A stretch of DNA of 64,000 nucleotides from Congregibacter brevis (GCF_045689245.1 NZ_CP136865.1:3534001-3598000), one strand, 5' to 3'. Positions 50,544 through 59,413 are shown, counted from the stretch's first letter. The notes: generated by a model from the letters alone, not told the origin. Numbers and translations: made by a program.

Positions 50544-51071
50544 TTACTTCTTCTTGGCTTCCTTACGTCGGACATGCTCGTCCGCGTAACGAATACCTTT
50601 ACCCTTGTATGGCTCTGGTGGACGGAAGCTACGGATCTTCGCCGCTGCTTCGCCAACTGCCTGCTTGTCTATTCCGCTAACCACGATCTCAGTCTGAGTC
50701 GGAGTTTCTGCACTGAGGCCTTCTGGAAGCTCGAAGTCCACAGGGTGCGATAGTCCGACCGTCAGATTCACTGACTTGCCAGAAGCCTTCGCACGATAAC
50801 CAACGCCATTCAGCACCAGTTTTTTCTGCCAGCCTTCGGACACACCCTTAACCATGTTGTTTACGAGCGCGCGAGTCGTACCCGCCATCGCCTTAGACTT
50901 GTCAGTCTCGTAAGCAAAAGTAACGGTGCCATCTTCTTGGGCAATGTTCACGCCTTCATAAAGCGACAGAGACAAGGAGCCCTTGGCGCCCTTCACCTGT
51001 ACTTCACGATCAGCAACGGTCAATTCCACGCCTTTCGGCAGGGAGACTGGATTGTTTGCTACTCTGGACAT
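50544..51071 (-). CDS. rplF: 50S ribosomal protein L6
   Basis: 175 residues, two short of E. coli. MSRVANNPVSLPKGVELTVA and the C-terminal PPEPYKGKGIRYADEHVRRK are conserved. It sits near the factor-binding site of the large subunit. Confidence 0.98.
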   Translation of the reverse strand: MSRVANNPVSLPKGVELTVADREVQVKGAKGSLSLSLYEGVNIAQEDGTVTFAYETDKSKAMAGTTRALVNNMVKGVSEGWQKKLVLNGVGYRAKASGKSVNLTVGLSHPVDFELPEGLSAETPTQTEIVVSGIDKQAVGEAAAKIRSFRPPEPYKGKGIRYADEHVRRKEAKKK

Positions 51072-51153
51072 ACTTCGCCCTTTCTCTTTGTCTTCAGTCC
51101 GTACCCGAAAGTACCGACAAGTCTTTTAACTAACTCAACTCGCACTCAGGTCT

Positions 51154-51549
51154 TTAGAAGACCGTGCAGAGCACCTCGCCACCAACACCGGCAGCGCGAG
51201 CCGCACGGTCTGTCATGACACCGCGCGACGTTGAAACGATAGCTATGCCCAAACCGCTTCGTACAGTCGGCAACTCGTCTTTGTTCGAGTAGCGACGTAC
51301 GCTGGGACGGCTTACGCGATCGATCTCTGCGATTACTGGCTTTCCATCAAAGTACTTGAGCTCCAAACGCAGGCGCGGCTTTACGCCATCTGCATGGGCT
51401 TCGAAGCCGGCAATGTAGCCTTCTTCTTCGAGAACTTTGGCTACGGCAGCCTTAAGCTTTGAACCAGGCATATCGATACTGGTCTTGCCGGCCATCTGCG
51501 CGTTGCGAATGCGGGTCAACATATCCGCTAGTGGGTCTTGCATACTCAT
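51154..51549 (-). CDS. rpsH: 30S ribosomal protein S8
   Basis: 131 residues. MSMQDPLADMLTRIRNAQMA and GLGIAIVSTSRGVMTDRAAR are the family ends. In E. coli S8 also represses the spc operon by binding near the L5 start. 82 bp separate it from rplF. Confidence 0.98.
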   Translation of the reverse strand: MSMQDPLADMLTRIRNAQMAGKTSIDMPGSKLKAAVAKVLEEEGYIAGFEAHADGVKPRLRLELKYFDGKPVIAEIDRVSRPSVRRYSNKDELPTVRSGLGIAIVSTSRGVMTDRAARAAGVGGEVLCTVF

Positions 51550-51573
51550 GTTTCTATTCCTTCTCGGCTTCGC

Positions 51574-51879
51574 TTACCAGCTGGCCTTAACCAGACCGGG
51601 GACATCACCGCGCATGGCGGCTTCACGGAGCTTGTTACGACACAGGCCAAACTTGCGATACACGCCATGCGGACGGCCAGTTATCTGACAACGACGCTGC
51701 TGACGTACTGGGCTCGCATTGCGAGGCAGCTTTTGCAGAGCGACCTGCGCGTCCCACTTCTCTTCATCGCTGGCGGTGGTGCTAGCCAGGACTGCCTTAA
51801 TTTCTGCACGCTTCGCCGCATAGCGGGCGACAGTACGAGCACGCTTGTCTTCACGCGCTATCATCGACTTCTTAGCCAT
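51574..51879 (-). CDS. rpsN: 30S ribosomal protein S14
   Basis: 101 residues, the long form without zinc cysteine pairs. MAKKSMIAREDKRARTVARY and CQITGRPHGVYRKFGLCRNK are diagnostic. It helps assemble the 30S head. Between rplE and rpsH. Confidence 0.98.
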   Translation of the reverse strand: MAKKSMIAREDKRARTVARYAAKRAEIKAVLASTTASDEEKWDAQVALQKLPRNASPVRQQRRCQITGRPHGVYRKFGLCRNKLREAAMRGDVPGLVKASW

Positions 51880-51887
51880 AACCCGAT

Positions 51888-52427
51888 TTACCCTTTCAGC
51901 GGAAAATTGAATGCACGAAGCAAGGCGCGACCTTCGTCGTCCGTACGTGCAGTCGTAGTGATCGTTATATCCATACCTCGAAGACTGTCTACTTCATCGT
52001 AGTTAATCTCAGGAAAGATAATCTGCTCAGTTACGCCCATGGCGAAGTTACCGCGTCCGTCAAAAGACTTCGGGCTAATGCCGCGGAAGTCACGAATACG
52101 AGGAATCGCGATGCTCACCAAACGCTCAAGAAACTCATACATACGCTCGCTGCGAAGAGTGACCTTGCAGCCAATGGGCCAACCGTCGCGGATCTTGAAG
52201 CCAGCGATAGAACGACGAGCCAAAGTCACTACCGGCTTCTGACCAGCAATCTTGGTCATGTCAGACAGTGCGTTCTCCATAACTTTTTTGTCGCCTACGG
52301 CCTCACCAACACCCATATTCAGTGTGATCTTGGTAATGCGCGGAACTTCCATCACGTTGTCCAAGCCCAGTTCTTCTTTGAGCTTAGCCGCGATTTCGTC
52401 CCGGTACTTATCTTTCAAGGTTGCCAT
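51888..52427 (-). CDS. rplE: 50S ribosomal protein L5
   Basis: 179 residues, the E. coli length. ITLNMGVGEAVGDKKVMENA and FDGRGNFAMGVTEQIIFPEI are family motifs. It binds 5S rRNA and contacts the P-site tRNA. 8 bp before rpsN. Confidence 0.98.
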   Translation of the reverse strand: MATLKDKYRDEIAAKLKEELGLDNVMEVPRITKITLNMGVGEAVGDKKVMENALSDMTKIAGQKPVVTLARRSIAGFKIRDGWPIGCKVTLRSERMYEFLERLVSIAIPRIRDFRGISPKSFDGRGNFAMGVTEQIIFPEINYDEVDSLRGMDITITTTARTDDEGRALLRAFNFPLKG

Positions 52428-52450
52428 CTGCTTGTACCTGTTCCTTGCCC

Positions 52451-52765
52451 TTAGGCGTCTAGGGCTGTGCCACTAGACTTGTAAATTCTGACCTTCTTGC
52501 CGTCGACGACACTGAAGCCAATACGATCTGCTTTGCTAGTCTCGGGGTTGAAGATTGCAATGTTCGACACCTGAATCGCGGCCTCTCGCTCTACGATTCC
52601 GCCCTGAACACCTGCTTGAGGGTTAGGCTTGGTATGCTTTTTAATCATATTGACGCCAGTCACAATTACGCGGCTGTCATCTACGATCTTGCGCACTTTT
52701 CCGCGCTTGCCCTTGTCCTTGCCAGCGAGCACGATTACTTCATCGTCACATTTTATCTTCAGCAT
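52451..52765 (-). CDS. rplX: 50S ribosomal protein L24
   Basis: 104 residues. The KOW motif lies in DEVIVLAGKDKGKRGKVRKI, and GVNMIKKHTKPNPQAGVQGG follows. It starts large-subunit assembly and lines the exit tunnel. Confidence 0.98.
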   Translation of the reverse strand: MLKIKCDDEVIVLAGKDKGKRGKVRKIVDDSRVIVTGVNMIKKHTKPNPQAGVQGGIVEREAAIQVSNIAIFNPETSKADRIGFSVVDGKKVRIYKSSGTALDA

Positions 52766-52831
52766 TGTTCTCTACTCTTTAGTGCTCACTGCACTGCTTA
52801 CTGCGCGACAGCCCCTCAGGGCCGTCTGCCC

Positions 52832-53200
52832 TCAGATTACTTCCGGTGCTAGGGAAATAATCTTCATGAATTTCTCGCCACGAAGCTCGCGGGTAACTGG
52901 TCCAAAAATACGCGTACCGATAGGCGCTTCCTGGTTGTTCAGTAACACCGCAGCATTATCGTCAAACTTGATCAGCGAACCATCGGGACGACGAACACCT
53001 TTCTTGGTGCGAACGACCACGGCAGTCATAACCTGACCTTTCTTAACCTTTCCGCGGGGAATGGCTTCTTTAACGGTTACCTTGATGAGATCACCAACGC
53101 GTGCATAACGACGCTTGGAACCACCGAGAACCTTGATGCACATAACCCGGCGTGCGCCGCTGTTATCTGCTACTTCCAAATAGGATTCAGTCTGGATCAT
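52832..53200 (-). CDS. rplN: 50S ribosomal protein L14
   Basis: 122 residues. MIQTESYLEVADNSGARRVM and FDDNAAVLLNNQEAPIGTRI are family segments. It forms an intersubunit bridge. Its ATG overlaps the rpsQ stop by 4 bp; E. coli starts the spc operon here, and no strong promoter was recognised. Confidence 0.98.
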   Translation of the reverse strand: MIQTESYLEVADNSGARRVMCIKVLGGSKRRYARVGDLIKVTVKEAIPRGKVKKGQVMTAVVVRTKKGVRRPDGSLIKFDDNAAVLLNNQEAPIGTRIFGPVTRELRGEKFMKIISLAPEVI

Positions 53201-53466
53201 TGCGCGACGCTCTCCCCTTTCTCTACAACCTCAACGAGGTTCCAGGTCTTGCTCTTAGAGATAGGACGAGTCTCAGCAACAGTCACCAAATCACCGATAC
53301 CACACTGGTTGTCAGCATCATGGGCGTGCACTTTCGAAGAGCGAGTCATGTACTTACCGTACATAGGATGACGAACGCGACGCTCGATAAGCACAGTGAT
53401 GGTCTTATCCATCTTATTGCTTACTACTCGACCAGTTACGGTCCGGGTTCTTTTCTCAGCTGACAT
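53197..53466 (-). CDS. rpsQ: 30S ribosomal protein S17
   Basis: 89 residues. RTVTGRVVSNKMDKTITVLI and KVHAHDADNQCGIGDLVTVA are typical of the OB-fold protein. 2 bp after rpmC, overlapping rplN by 4 bp. Confidence 0.98.
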   Translation of the reverse strand: MSAEKRTRTVTGRVVSNKMDKTITVLIERRVRHPMYGKYMTRSSKVHAHDADNQCGIGDLVTVAETRPISKSKTWNLVEVVEKGESVAQ

Positions 53467-53468
53467 CG

Positions 53469-53660
53469 CTATTCACCTGCCTTTTCGTGCAACACGGTTT
53501 TAACTCGCGCGATGTCGCGCTGATTCGCCTGCAACAAGTGAGTCTGGCTCAACTGCCCAGTCGCCTTTTGCATACGCAGCTTGAACTGCTCCTCTCGGAG
53601 AGCCAGCAGCTGCTCGCCTAATTGTTCTGCGCTTTGCTCGCGCAATTCGCTGCCTTTCAT
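53469..53660 (-). CDS. rpmC: 50S ribosomal protein L29
   Basis: 63 residues from the ATG at 53660, which aligns with E. coli (MKGSELRE). A GTG directly upstream at 53663 would add one residue. EQFKLRMQKATGQLSQTHLL is the signature. The start shares bases with the rplP stop, and no strong ribosome-binding site of its own is seen. Confidence 0.96.
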   Translation of the reverse strand: MKGSELREQSAEQLGEQLLALREEQFKLRMQKATGQLSQTHLLQANQRDIARVKTVLHEKAGE

Positions 53661-54073
53661 CACATCACCGATCTTTTAACAAACGCGGTGGCAACCGGAA
53701 TCTTCGCCGAGGCAAGCTCAAAAGCCTCCCGAGCCAACTCTTCCGACACACCCTGTACTTCGTAAAGAACCTTGCCAGGCTGAACCTGAGCAACCCAGTA
53801 CTCTACGTTACCCTTACCCTTACCTTGACGAACTTCCAAAGGCTTGCCAGTAATTGGCTTATCTGGAAATACGCGAATCCAAATCTTTCCGCCACGCTTG
53901 ATGTGACGAGTCATGGCACGACGAGCCGCCTCGATCTGACGCGCTGTGATGCGCCCACGACCCGTGGCCTTCAGTCCGAACTCGCCAAAGCTGACTTTGC
54001 TACCACGATGAGCAAGACCGCGGTTACGGCCTTTCATCGCCTTGCGAAACTTTGTACGTTTTGGTTGCAGCAT
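53660..54073 (-). CDS. rplP: 50S ribosomal protein L16
   Basis: 137 residues, one longer than E. coli. MLQPKRTKFRKAMKGRNRGL and RVFPDKPITGKPLEVRQGKG are conserved. The loop near Arg81 that contacts tRNA (GKGKGNVEYWVAQVQPGKVL) is intact. Confidence 0.98.
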   Translation of the reverse strand: MLQPKRTKFRKAMKGRNRGLAHRGSKVSFGEFGLKATGRGRITARQIEAARRAMTRHIKRGGKIWIRVFPDKPITGKPLEVRQGKGKGNVEYWVAQVQPGKVLYEVQGVSEELAREAFELASAKIPVATAFVKRSVM

Positions 54074-54102
54074 TCTTCTAAACCCTTAGCTTTTTTGGCC
54101 GC

Positions 54103-54771
54103 TTAGCTGGCCGCTGCCTTACGGCCGTTGTCAGCCTCATCGGCACCTAGCACCTCACCCTTGAAGATCCAGACCTTAACGCCCAGAATTCCGTAGGTGG
54201 TTGCTGCCTCATATGTTGCGTAATCAATATCAGCACGCAATGTGTGCAAAGGAACTCGACCCTCGCGGTACCACTCGGTGCGGGCAATCTCTGCCCCACC
54301 CAGACGACCACTCACCTGGACCTTGATTCCCTCAGCGCCCTGGCGCATCGCGTTTTGCACGACGCGCTTCATAGCACGGCGAAACATCACGCGTCGCTCG
54401 AGCTGCTGAGCCACGTTCTGTGCTACCAAACGAGCATCTAGATCGGGCTTGCGAATCTCTTCGATGTTGATGTGCACGGGCACACCCATCTTTTCTGTCA
54501 AAACCTTGCGAAGCTTGTCGACGTCTTCGCCTTTCTTACCAATCACAATGCCGGGACGGGCTGTGTGAATGGTGATTCGCGCTGTTTGCGCAGGCCGCTC
54601 GATGACGACTCGGCTTACAGACGCGTTGTCCAGCTTCTTCTCGATAAAACTACGCACGTGCAAATCGGTAACCAACTGCTTTGCATAGTTCTTGCGATCC
54701 GCATACCAAACTGAGGTATGGTCCTTGACGATGCCAAGGCGGATGCCCGTGGGATGTACTTTCTGACCCAT
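54103..54771 (-). CDS. rpsC: 30S ribosomal protein S3
   Basis: 222 residues. MGQKVHPTGIRLGIVKDHTS is the N-terminus, the KH motif lies in ARPGIVIGKKGEDVDKLRKV, and ATTYGILGVKVWIFKGEVLG is in the C-terminal domain. It lines the mRNA entry tunnel. The tail is shorter than in E. coli. Confidence 0.98.
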   Translation of the reverse strand: MGQKVHPTGIRLGIVKDHTSVWYADRKNYAKQLVTDLHVRSFIEKKLDNASVSRVVIERPAQTARITIHTARPGIVIGKKGEDVDKLRKVLTEKMGVPVHINIEEIRKPDLDARLVAQNVAQQLERRVMFRRAMKRVVQNAMRQGAEGIKVQVSGRLGGAEIARTEWYREGRVPLHTLRADIDYATYEAATTYGILGVKVWIFKGEVLGADEADNGRKAAAS

Positions 54772-54790
54772 GTGGTCCTCTCCTAATCCT

Positions 54791-55129
54791 TTAGCTTTCG
54801 CCGTCGGCGACTTTTACGGTGATGTGACAGCTGCGCTTAAAAATACGATCTGCGCGCCCCTTGGCCCGCGGACGCAAGCGCTTCATCGTCATGCCCTCGT
54901 CGACAAACACAGTCGAAACCTTCAACTCGTCAACGTCAGCACCTTCGTTGTTCTCAGCGTTAGCAATCGCAGAATTCAGCACCTTGCGAACAATGTGTGC
55001 TGCCTTCTTGTTGCTGTACTCAAGCACAGACAAGGCTTCTTCTACGGGCTTTCCGCGAACCTGGTCTGCAACTAGCCGCGCTTTCTGCGCAGAGATGCGT
55101 GCACCTTTTAATCTAGCTGAAACTTCCAT
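54791..55129 (-). CDS. rplV: 50S ribosomal protein L22
   Basis: 112 residues from the ATG at 55129 (MEVSARLKGARISAQKARLV); the frame is open upstream into the rpsS spacer but is not conserved there. The tunnel loop has MKRLRPRAKGRADRIFKRSC, the place of macrolide-resistance changes in other species; it looks wild type. Confidence 0.97.
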   Translation of the reverse strand: MEVSARLKGARISAQKARLVADQVRGKPVEEALSVLEYSNKKAAHIVRKVLNSAIANAENNEGADVDELKVSTVFVDEGMTMKRLRPRAKGRADRIFKRSCHITVKVADGES

Positions 55130-55157
55130 CAATCCGATTCCTATTCCCGGCCCGCGC

Positions 55158-55433
55158 TTAGCGCTTCGCCTTCTTGTCCACAACGTGGCCCTTGAAAGTA
55201 CGCGTAACCGCGAACTCGCCAAGCTTGTGGCCTACCATGTCCTCGTTAACCAATACAGGCACGTGCTGACGCCCGTTGTGCACAGCAATAGTCAATCCAA
55301 CCATATCCGGAGATACCATGGAGCGACGTGACCAAGTCTTAATAGGTCGGCGATCGTTAGCCTCCAAAGCCGTCTCAACCTTCTTTAGAAGGTGCAGATC
55401 GATAAACGGGCCTTTCTTTAATGAACGTGGCAC
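55158..55433 (-). CDS. rpsS: 30S ribosomal protein S19
   Basis: 91 residues. MPRSLKKGPFIDLHLLKKVE and GHKLGEFAVTRTFKGHVVDK are the family ends. It sits on the 30S head beside S13. Between rplB and rplV. Confidence 0.98.
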   Translation of the reverse strand: MPRSLKKGPFIDLHLLKKVETALEANDRRPIKTWSRRSMVSPDMVGLTIAVHNGRQHVPVLVNEDMVGHKLGEFAVTRTFKGHVVDKKAKR

Positions 55434-55481
55434 TGTTTTGTTCCTCTAATCCTGTTCGTCCAATCCCAAAGGGCGCTGGCG

Positions 55482-56309
55482 TTACTTCTTGCGCCGGCGA
55501 CGCACGATGAGATCATCAGTACGCTTATTCTTGCGGGTCTTGTAACCCTTAGTCGGTGTGCCCCAGGGGCTAACCGGATGCCGTCCACCAGAGGTACGAC
55601 CTTCACCACCACCATGAGGGTGATCAACGGGGTTCATGGCTACACCACGAACCGTCGGCCGAACACCGCGCCAACGCGCAGCACCAGCTTTACCCAACTT
55701 ACGAAGGCTATGCTCCGAGTTGGATACTTCACCCAAGGTGGCACGACAATCAGCCAACACCTTGCGCATCTCGCCGGAACGCAGACGGATAGTCGCGTAA
55801 CGTCCTTCGCGAGCAGCAAGCTGAACCGAAGCACCTGCTGAACGTGCAATCTGCGCACCCTTGCCTGGCTTAAGTTCAACCGCGTGCACTACCGATCCCA
55901 CAGGGATGTTACGCAGAGGCAGGCAGTTGCCAGCCTTAATGGGGGCTGCAGAACCTGACTGCACTGCATCGCCCGCTTTCAATCCTTTAGGAGCGATGAT
56001 GTAACGACGCTCTCCATCAGCGAATAGAAGAAGTGCGATGTGCGCGGTACGGTTGGGGTCGTACTCAATACGCTCAACCTTTGCAGGGATCGCGTCCTTG
56101 TTGCGCTTAAAGTCGATAACCCGGTAGTGCTGCTTGTGCCCACCGCCAACGTGACGCGTAGTAATACGTCCGTTATTGTTTCGACCGCCATTGCGTGACT
56201 GCTTCTCAAGAAGCGGCGCGTAGGGCGCACCTTTGTGCAACTCCTGATTGACGACGCGAACCTGGTGACGGCGGCCCGCTGACGTCGGCTTACTCTTTGC
56301 AATTGCCAT
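55482..56309 (-). CDS. rplB: 50S ribosomal protein L2
   Basis: 275 residues. The peptidyl-transferase-adjacent segment VRGVAMNPVDHPHGGGEGRT holds the conserved histidine, and TRHVGGGHKQHYRVIDFKRN is N-terminal. Normal length and place. Confidence 0.98.
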   Translation of the reverse strand: MAIAKSKPTSAGRRHQVRVVNQELHKGAPYAPLLEKQSRNGGRNNNGRITTRHVGGGHKQHYRVIDFKRNKDAIPAKVERIEYDPNRTAHIALLLFADGERRYIIAPKGLKAGDAVQSGSAAPIKAGNCLPLRNIPVGSVVHAVELKPGKGAQIARSAGASVQLAAREGRYATIRLRSGEMRKVLADCRATLGEVSNSEHSLRKLGKAGAARWRGVRPTVRGVAMNPVDHPHGGGEGRTSGGRHPVSPWGTPTKGYKTRKNKRTDDLIVRRRRKK

Positions 56310-56323
56310 TTGTCCGCTCTCCC

Positions 56324-56620
56324 TTACTCAGCTGCCGCGAAGTCTATGTCTTGCCCTTGGGCAATTCGGACATAAGCCTTCTTCCAGGTTGGCTTTGTGC
56401 TAAACCCGTAGCGATTACGCTTCATCTTGCCCTTGACCTTCAGGGTCTGGACATCTTCAACGCTAACCTTGAACAATTGCTCCACTGATTTGCGGATTTC
56501 GCTCTTGGTTGCGTCAAGTGCAACTTTAAATACGTACTGATTATTGGCATCGGCAACAATCGCTGCCTTTTCCGACACATGCGGGCCCATCAGCACCTGA
56601 AATACGCGCTCACGGTTCAT
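56324..56620 (-). CDS. rplW: 50S ribosomal protein L23
   Basis: 98 residues. LMGPHVSEKAAIVADANNQY and AYVRIAQGQDIDFAA are conserved. It docks trigger factor and SRP at the tunnel exit. The ATG overlaps the rplD stop by 4 bp. Confidence 0.98.
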   Translation of the reverse strand: MNRERVFQVLMGPHVSEKAAIVADANNQYVFKVALDATKSEIRKSVEQLFKVSVEDVQTLKVKGKMKRNRYGFSTKPTWKKAYVRIAQGQDIDFAAAE

Positions 56621-57234
56621 GCCAGCATCTCCTCAATCTTTTTGACAGCGTCTACAGTTACCATGACTTTGTCATGGGTCAGCAGACTTACGGGGTCGAT
56701 CGCCTGAACATCGCGAACATCTACTTTTTGCAGATTGCGCGACGCCAGATACAGATTTTCGTTCACCTGATCGGCAATCAGCAGCGCACTGTTTACGCCG
56801 TAGCCATCTAACTGACTGACCAGCAGCTTAGTTTTTGGCGCATCAAGATCCAAAGTCTCAACGACAACCAAACGATCCTGACGAGCAAGCTCAGACATGA
56901 TTGTCTTGAGGGCAGCACGGTACATCTTACGATTTACCTTAACGCTGTGATCCTGTGGGCGCGCAGCAAACGTTACGCCACCGCTACGCCAGATTGGCGA
57001 ACGGATGGTGCCCGCACGTGCACGGCCAGTACCCTTTTGACGCCAAGGCTTCTTACCACCACCACTGACGTCAGAGCGTGTCTTTTGAGCTCGCGTGCCT
57101 TGACGGGCACCAGCAAGAAAAGACGTTACGACCTGGTGTACCAGATCTTCGTTGTATTCGCGCGCGAAGTTGGCATCTGACACTGAAAGCGTGCCTGCCG
57201 ACTCATTCCCGGGCTTTAATATACTCAGTTCCAC
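56617..57234 (-). CDS. rplD: 50S ribosomal protein L4
   Basis: 205 residues. The tunnel loop includes GTRAQKTRSDVSGGGKKPWR and RARAGTIRSPIWRSGGVTFA. In E. coli L4 also represses the S10 operon through a leader of about 170 bases; the leader predicted here is much shorter. Confidence 0.98.
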   Translation of the reverse strand: MELSILKPGNESAGTLSVSDANFAREYNEDLVHQVVTSFLAGARQGTRAQKTRSDVSGGGKKPWRQKGTGRARAGTIRSPIWRSGGVTFAARPQDHSVKVNRKMYRAALKTIMSELARQDRLVVVETLDLDAPKTKLLVSQLDGYGVNSALLIADQVNENLYLASRNLQKVDVRDVQAIDPVSLLTHDKVMVTVDAVKKIEEMLA

Positions 57235-57251
57235 CTAAATTCCTCCCGCGC

Positions 57252-57887
57252 TCAGCCTTTAACGGCCGGACGTACGACAACGTCCCCACCGGGTGCACCA
57301 GGTACAGCACCTTTTATCAGGAGCAGATTACGCTCTGCATCTACGCGCACGATCTCAAGACCTTGTACCGTTACGTTGGCATTACCCATCTGACCCGACA
57401 TCTTCTTACCCTTGAAGACGCGACCAGGGGTTTGACACTGGCCAATAGAGCCAGGCGCACGGTGCGATAGTGAGTTACCGTGGGTAGCATCCTGCATGCT
57501 GAAGTTCCAGCGCTTGATGACGCCCTGAAAACCTTTACCCTTGGACTTGCCAGCAACATCCACTTTCTGACCTTCTTCGAAACGCTCGACAGTCAGCTCG
57601 GAGCCAACTTCGAAGCCTTCGTCTTCGGCAGACAGACGGAATTCCCACAAACCACGACCAGCTTCAACACCGGCCTTGGCGAAGAGACCCGCCTCGGACT
57701 TGCTTACTTTGGCAGCCTTTCGGCTACCCGCAGTTACTTGAATCGAACGATAGCCATCGCTGTCGTTATCTTTGATCTGAGTAACGCGGTTTGGAGAAAC
57801 CTCCACTACGGTTACTGGTATAGATGCGCCGTCTTCAGTAAAGACGCGCGTCATGCCGGATTTCCGGCCGACTAAGCCAATAGTCAT
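57252..57887 (-). CDS. rplC: 50S ribosomal protein L3
   Basis: 211 residues from the ATG at 57887 (MTIGLVGRKSGMTRVFTEDG) with GAGGT eight bases upstream; an in-frame upstream ATG is not conserved. GFQGVIKRWNFSMQDATHGN contains the glutamine loop that reaches the peptidyl transferase centre. Confidence 0.98.
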   Translation of the reverse strand: MTIGLVGRKSGMTRVFTEDGASIPVTVVEVSPNRVTQIKDNDSDGYRSIQVTAGSRKAAKVSKSEAGLFAKAGVEAGRGLWEFRLSAEDEGFEVGSELTVERFEEGQKVDVAGKSKGKGFQGVIKRWNFSMQDATHGNSLSHRAPGSIGQCQTPGRVFKGKKMSGQMGNANVTVQGLEIVRVDAERNLLLIKGAVPGAPGGDVVVRPAVKG

Positions 57888-58015
57888 TTTGCCAACCTCA
57901 CAGTGTACGGGGCTCTCACCCTCTATGGCCGCCCAGTCCTTCACCACGAAAGCTTGGGCGTTACACACCTCGCACCCTTGTTACTGGCCGAGGCAGGTCT
58001 TGCTACGAATTGTCG

Positions 58016-58327
58016 TTAACCAAGACTGATTTGTACTTCCACGCCCGCCGCTAAGTCGAGCTTCATCAATGCGTCAACGGTCTTCTCTGTTGGCTCAATG
58101 ATGTCGAGTAGGCGCTTGTGAGTACGAATCTCGTACTGATCACGCGCGTCCTTGTTTACGTGCGGTGATACCAGCACGGTGTAACGTTCTTTGCGAGTAG
58201 GTAGAGGTATAGGTCCTCGTACCTGTGCGCCGGTTCGCCGAGCTGTTTCAACGATTTCCTGAGTCGATGTATCGATCAGGCGGTGGTCAAAAGCTTTCAG
58301 GCGAATACGTATGCGTTGATTCTGCAC
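58016..58327 (-). CDS. rpsJ: 30S ribosomal protein S10
   Basis: 103 residues from a GTG at 58327 (read MQNQRIRIRLKAFDHRLID), the E. coli length, with GGAG nine bases upstream. The frame is open to 58417 but crosses the promoter. It carries PIPLPTRKERYTVLVSPHVN. S10 also acts with NusB in antitermination. First gene of the S10 cluster. Confidence 0.98.
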   Translation of the reverse strand: MQNQRIRIRLKAFDHRLIDTSTQEIVETARRTGAQVRGPIPLPTRKERYTVLVSPHVNKDARDQYEIRTHKRLLDIIEPTEKTVDALMKLDLAAGVEVQISLG

Positions 58328-58395
58328 GCGATCAGTCTCCAATCTTTTCAAAAAACCAGAGCCCCGCGGTGGGGACCCCGACAAATGGAGCGCGA

Positions 58396-58424
58396 ATTCT
58401 AGGTATGAGCACCCCAACTGTCAA
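58396..58424 (-). promoter_or_regulatory. Strong sigma-70 promoter of the S10 operon
   Basis: On the minus strand TTGACA (58424-58419), a 17-base spacer and TAGAAT (58401-58396) fit the consensus closely. The start near 58389 leaves a leader of only about 60 bases before the rpsJ GTG. The leader contains a GC-rich stretch and a run of six T near 58345-58350. Confidence 0.85.
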
Positions 58425-58522
58425 GGAATATTGTGTGAAATATCGACAGTCGGGGGGAAGAAGTTAAAGCGTGGCTACCGCCGTAGCAGAGGATGCCCCG
58501 CAGTGCCTGAGACCTGGCGAAA

Positions 58523-58759
58523 CTACTGGGTAATCATACGGTAGAGCTCATCTTTCAGATGCAAGCGCTTAAGCTTGGCCTCCTCTTCAGTTTGCGTCGT
58601 CACAGGGGTCACTTCGGTCCCCATATTCTCAATCTCCTTGGTTAAATCATGGTAACGCTCGAAGAGCTTCCTAAAGTGAGCGTTGCTCGTCTTTAGATCA
58701 TGAATACGTTCTTTGTGCTCGGGAAACTCATGGACCAAATCATGGTGAGTTACTGGCAT
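58523..58759 (-). CDS. YdcH-like DUF465 family small protein
   Basis: 78 residues, strongly charged and helical, with the family pattern LVHEFPEHKERIHDLKTSNA, HFRKLFERYHDLTKEIE and a terminal EEAKLKRLHLKDELYRMI. It probably forms a helical hairpin or coiled coil in the cytoplasm. The family is widespread in proteobacteria and has no known function. It lies between the S10 promoter and the divergent TM2 gene. Confidence 0.85.
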   Translation of the reverse strand: MPVTHHDLVHEFPEHKERIHDLKTSNAHFRKLFERYHDLTKEIENMGTEVTPVTTQTEEEAKLKRLHLKDELYRMITQ

Positions 58760-58942
58760 ATCACATTCCTCAAATAGTCTATTGGTCAGAACCTATTGCC
58801 ATGAAACTTCGAATTCATCGCAGTATTGCGTCAGCTTAACGCGTGCCTTTCGTTCAACACCATGACCTGTGTCATGATCAATACAGGATGAAGCGAAGAT
58901 TACCCGCATAGGCGGGCTAGTATTCAAGGAGAATGACCGGTT

Positions 58943-59326
58943 ATGGAACGCTCACACTCTGTAGTTATGGGTTACCTGCTGTGGATCTTCGGCTTCATGG
59001 GCGCTCATCGCTTCTATTACGGGCGCCCAATTACCGGGACAATCTGGTTCTTTACTTTTGGACTGTTCTTTATCGGCTGGATTATCGATCTACTGCTGAT
59101 ACCGGGAATGAACGATGATGCGGACAGGCGCTATTATGAAGGTGACATCGACTACAACATCGCATGGATTCTCCTCACATTCCTGGGAGCCTTCGGCATC
59201 CACCGCTTCTATATGGGCAAAGTCTTTACCGGCCTTTTGTATCTTTTCACCGTGGGTCTGTTTGGTCTTGGGATCCTATACGACTATTGGACGCTTAATG
59301 AGCAGATCGATGAGATTAACGAGTGA
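58943..59326 (+). CDS. Membrane protein with two TM2 domains
   Basis: 127 residues. Two TM2 units face the membrane: YLLWIFGFMGAHRFYYGRPI and WILLTFLGAFGIHRFYMGKV, each followed by a hydrophobic segment and an acidic cap (DLLLIP; YDYW). The repeated GAHRFYYG/GIHRFYMG motif suggests an internal duplication. AAGGAGA precedes the start by about ten bases. TM2 proteins have no agreed role in bacteria. It stands alone, between the S10 and str clusters. Confidence 0.87.
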   Translation: MERSHSVVMGYLLWIFGFMGAHRFYYGRPITGTIWFFTFGLFFIGWIIDLLLIPGMNDDADRRYYEGDIDYNIAWILLTFLGAFGIHRFYMGKVFTGLLYLFTVGLFGLGILYDYWTLNEQIDEINE

Positions 59327-59364
59327 TTCTGTGAACGCTAGCGTCAATCGTTAATGTCAGGCAC

Positions 59365-59394
59365 AAAAAAGCCCAGCTAATCAGCTGGGCTCTT
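59365..59394 (-). terminator. Rho-independent terminator after tuf
   Basis: On the minus strand an 8-bp stem GCCCAGCT/AGCTGGGC with a GATT loop is followed by six T. It ends the str operon 20 bp past the tuf stop. On the plus strand TCTT follows, so it may also stop the TM2 transcript, which ends 39 bp before. Confidence 0.92.
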
Positions 59395-59413
59395 CCGTAT
59401 CACTTTCCGCGTC

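Noticed and set aside
58867..58886. LexA-like CTGT...ACAG pair before the TM2 gene
   Set aside because: The half-sites are 12 bases apart rather than 8. The CATGAC/GTCATG inverted repeat at 58861-58876 is a short chance-level palindrome.
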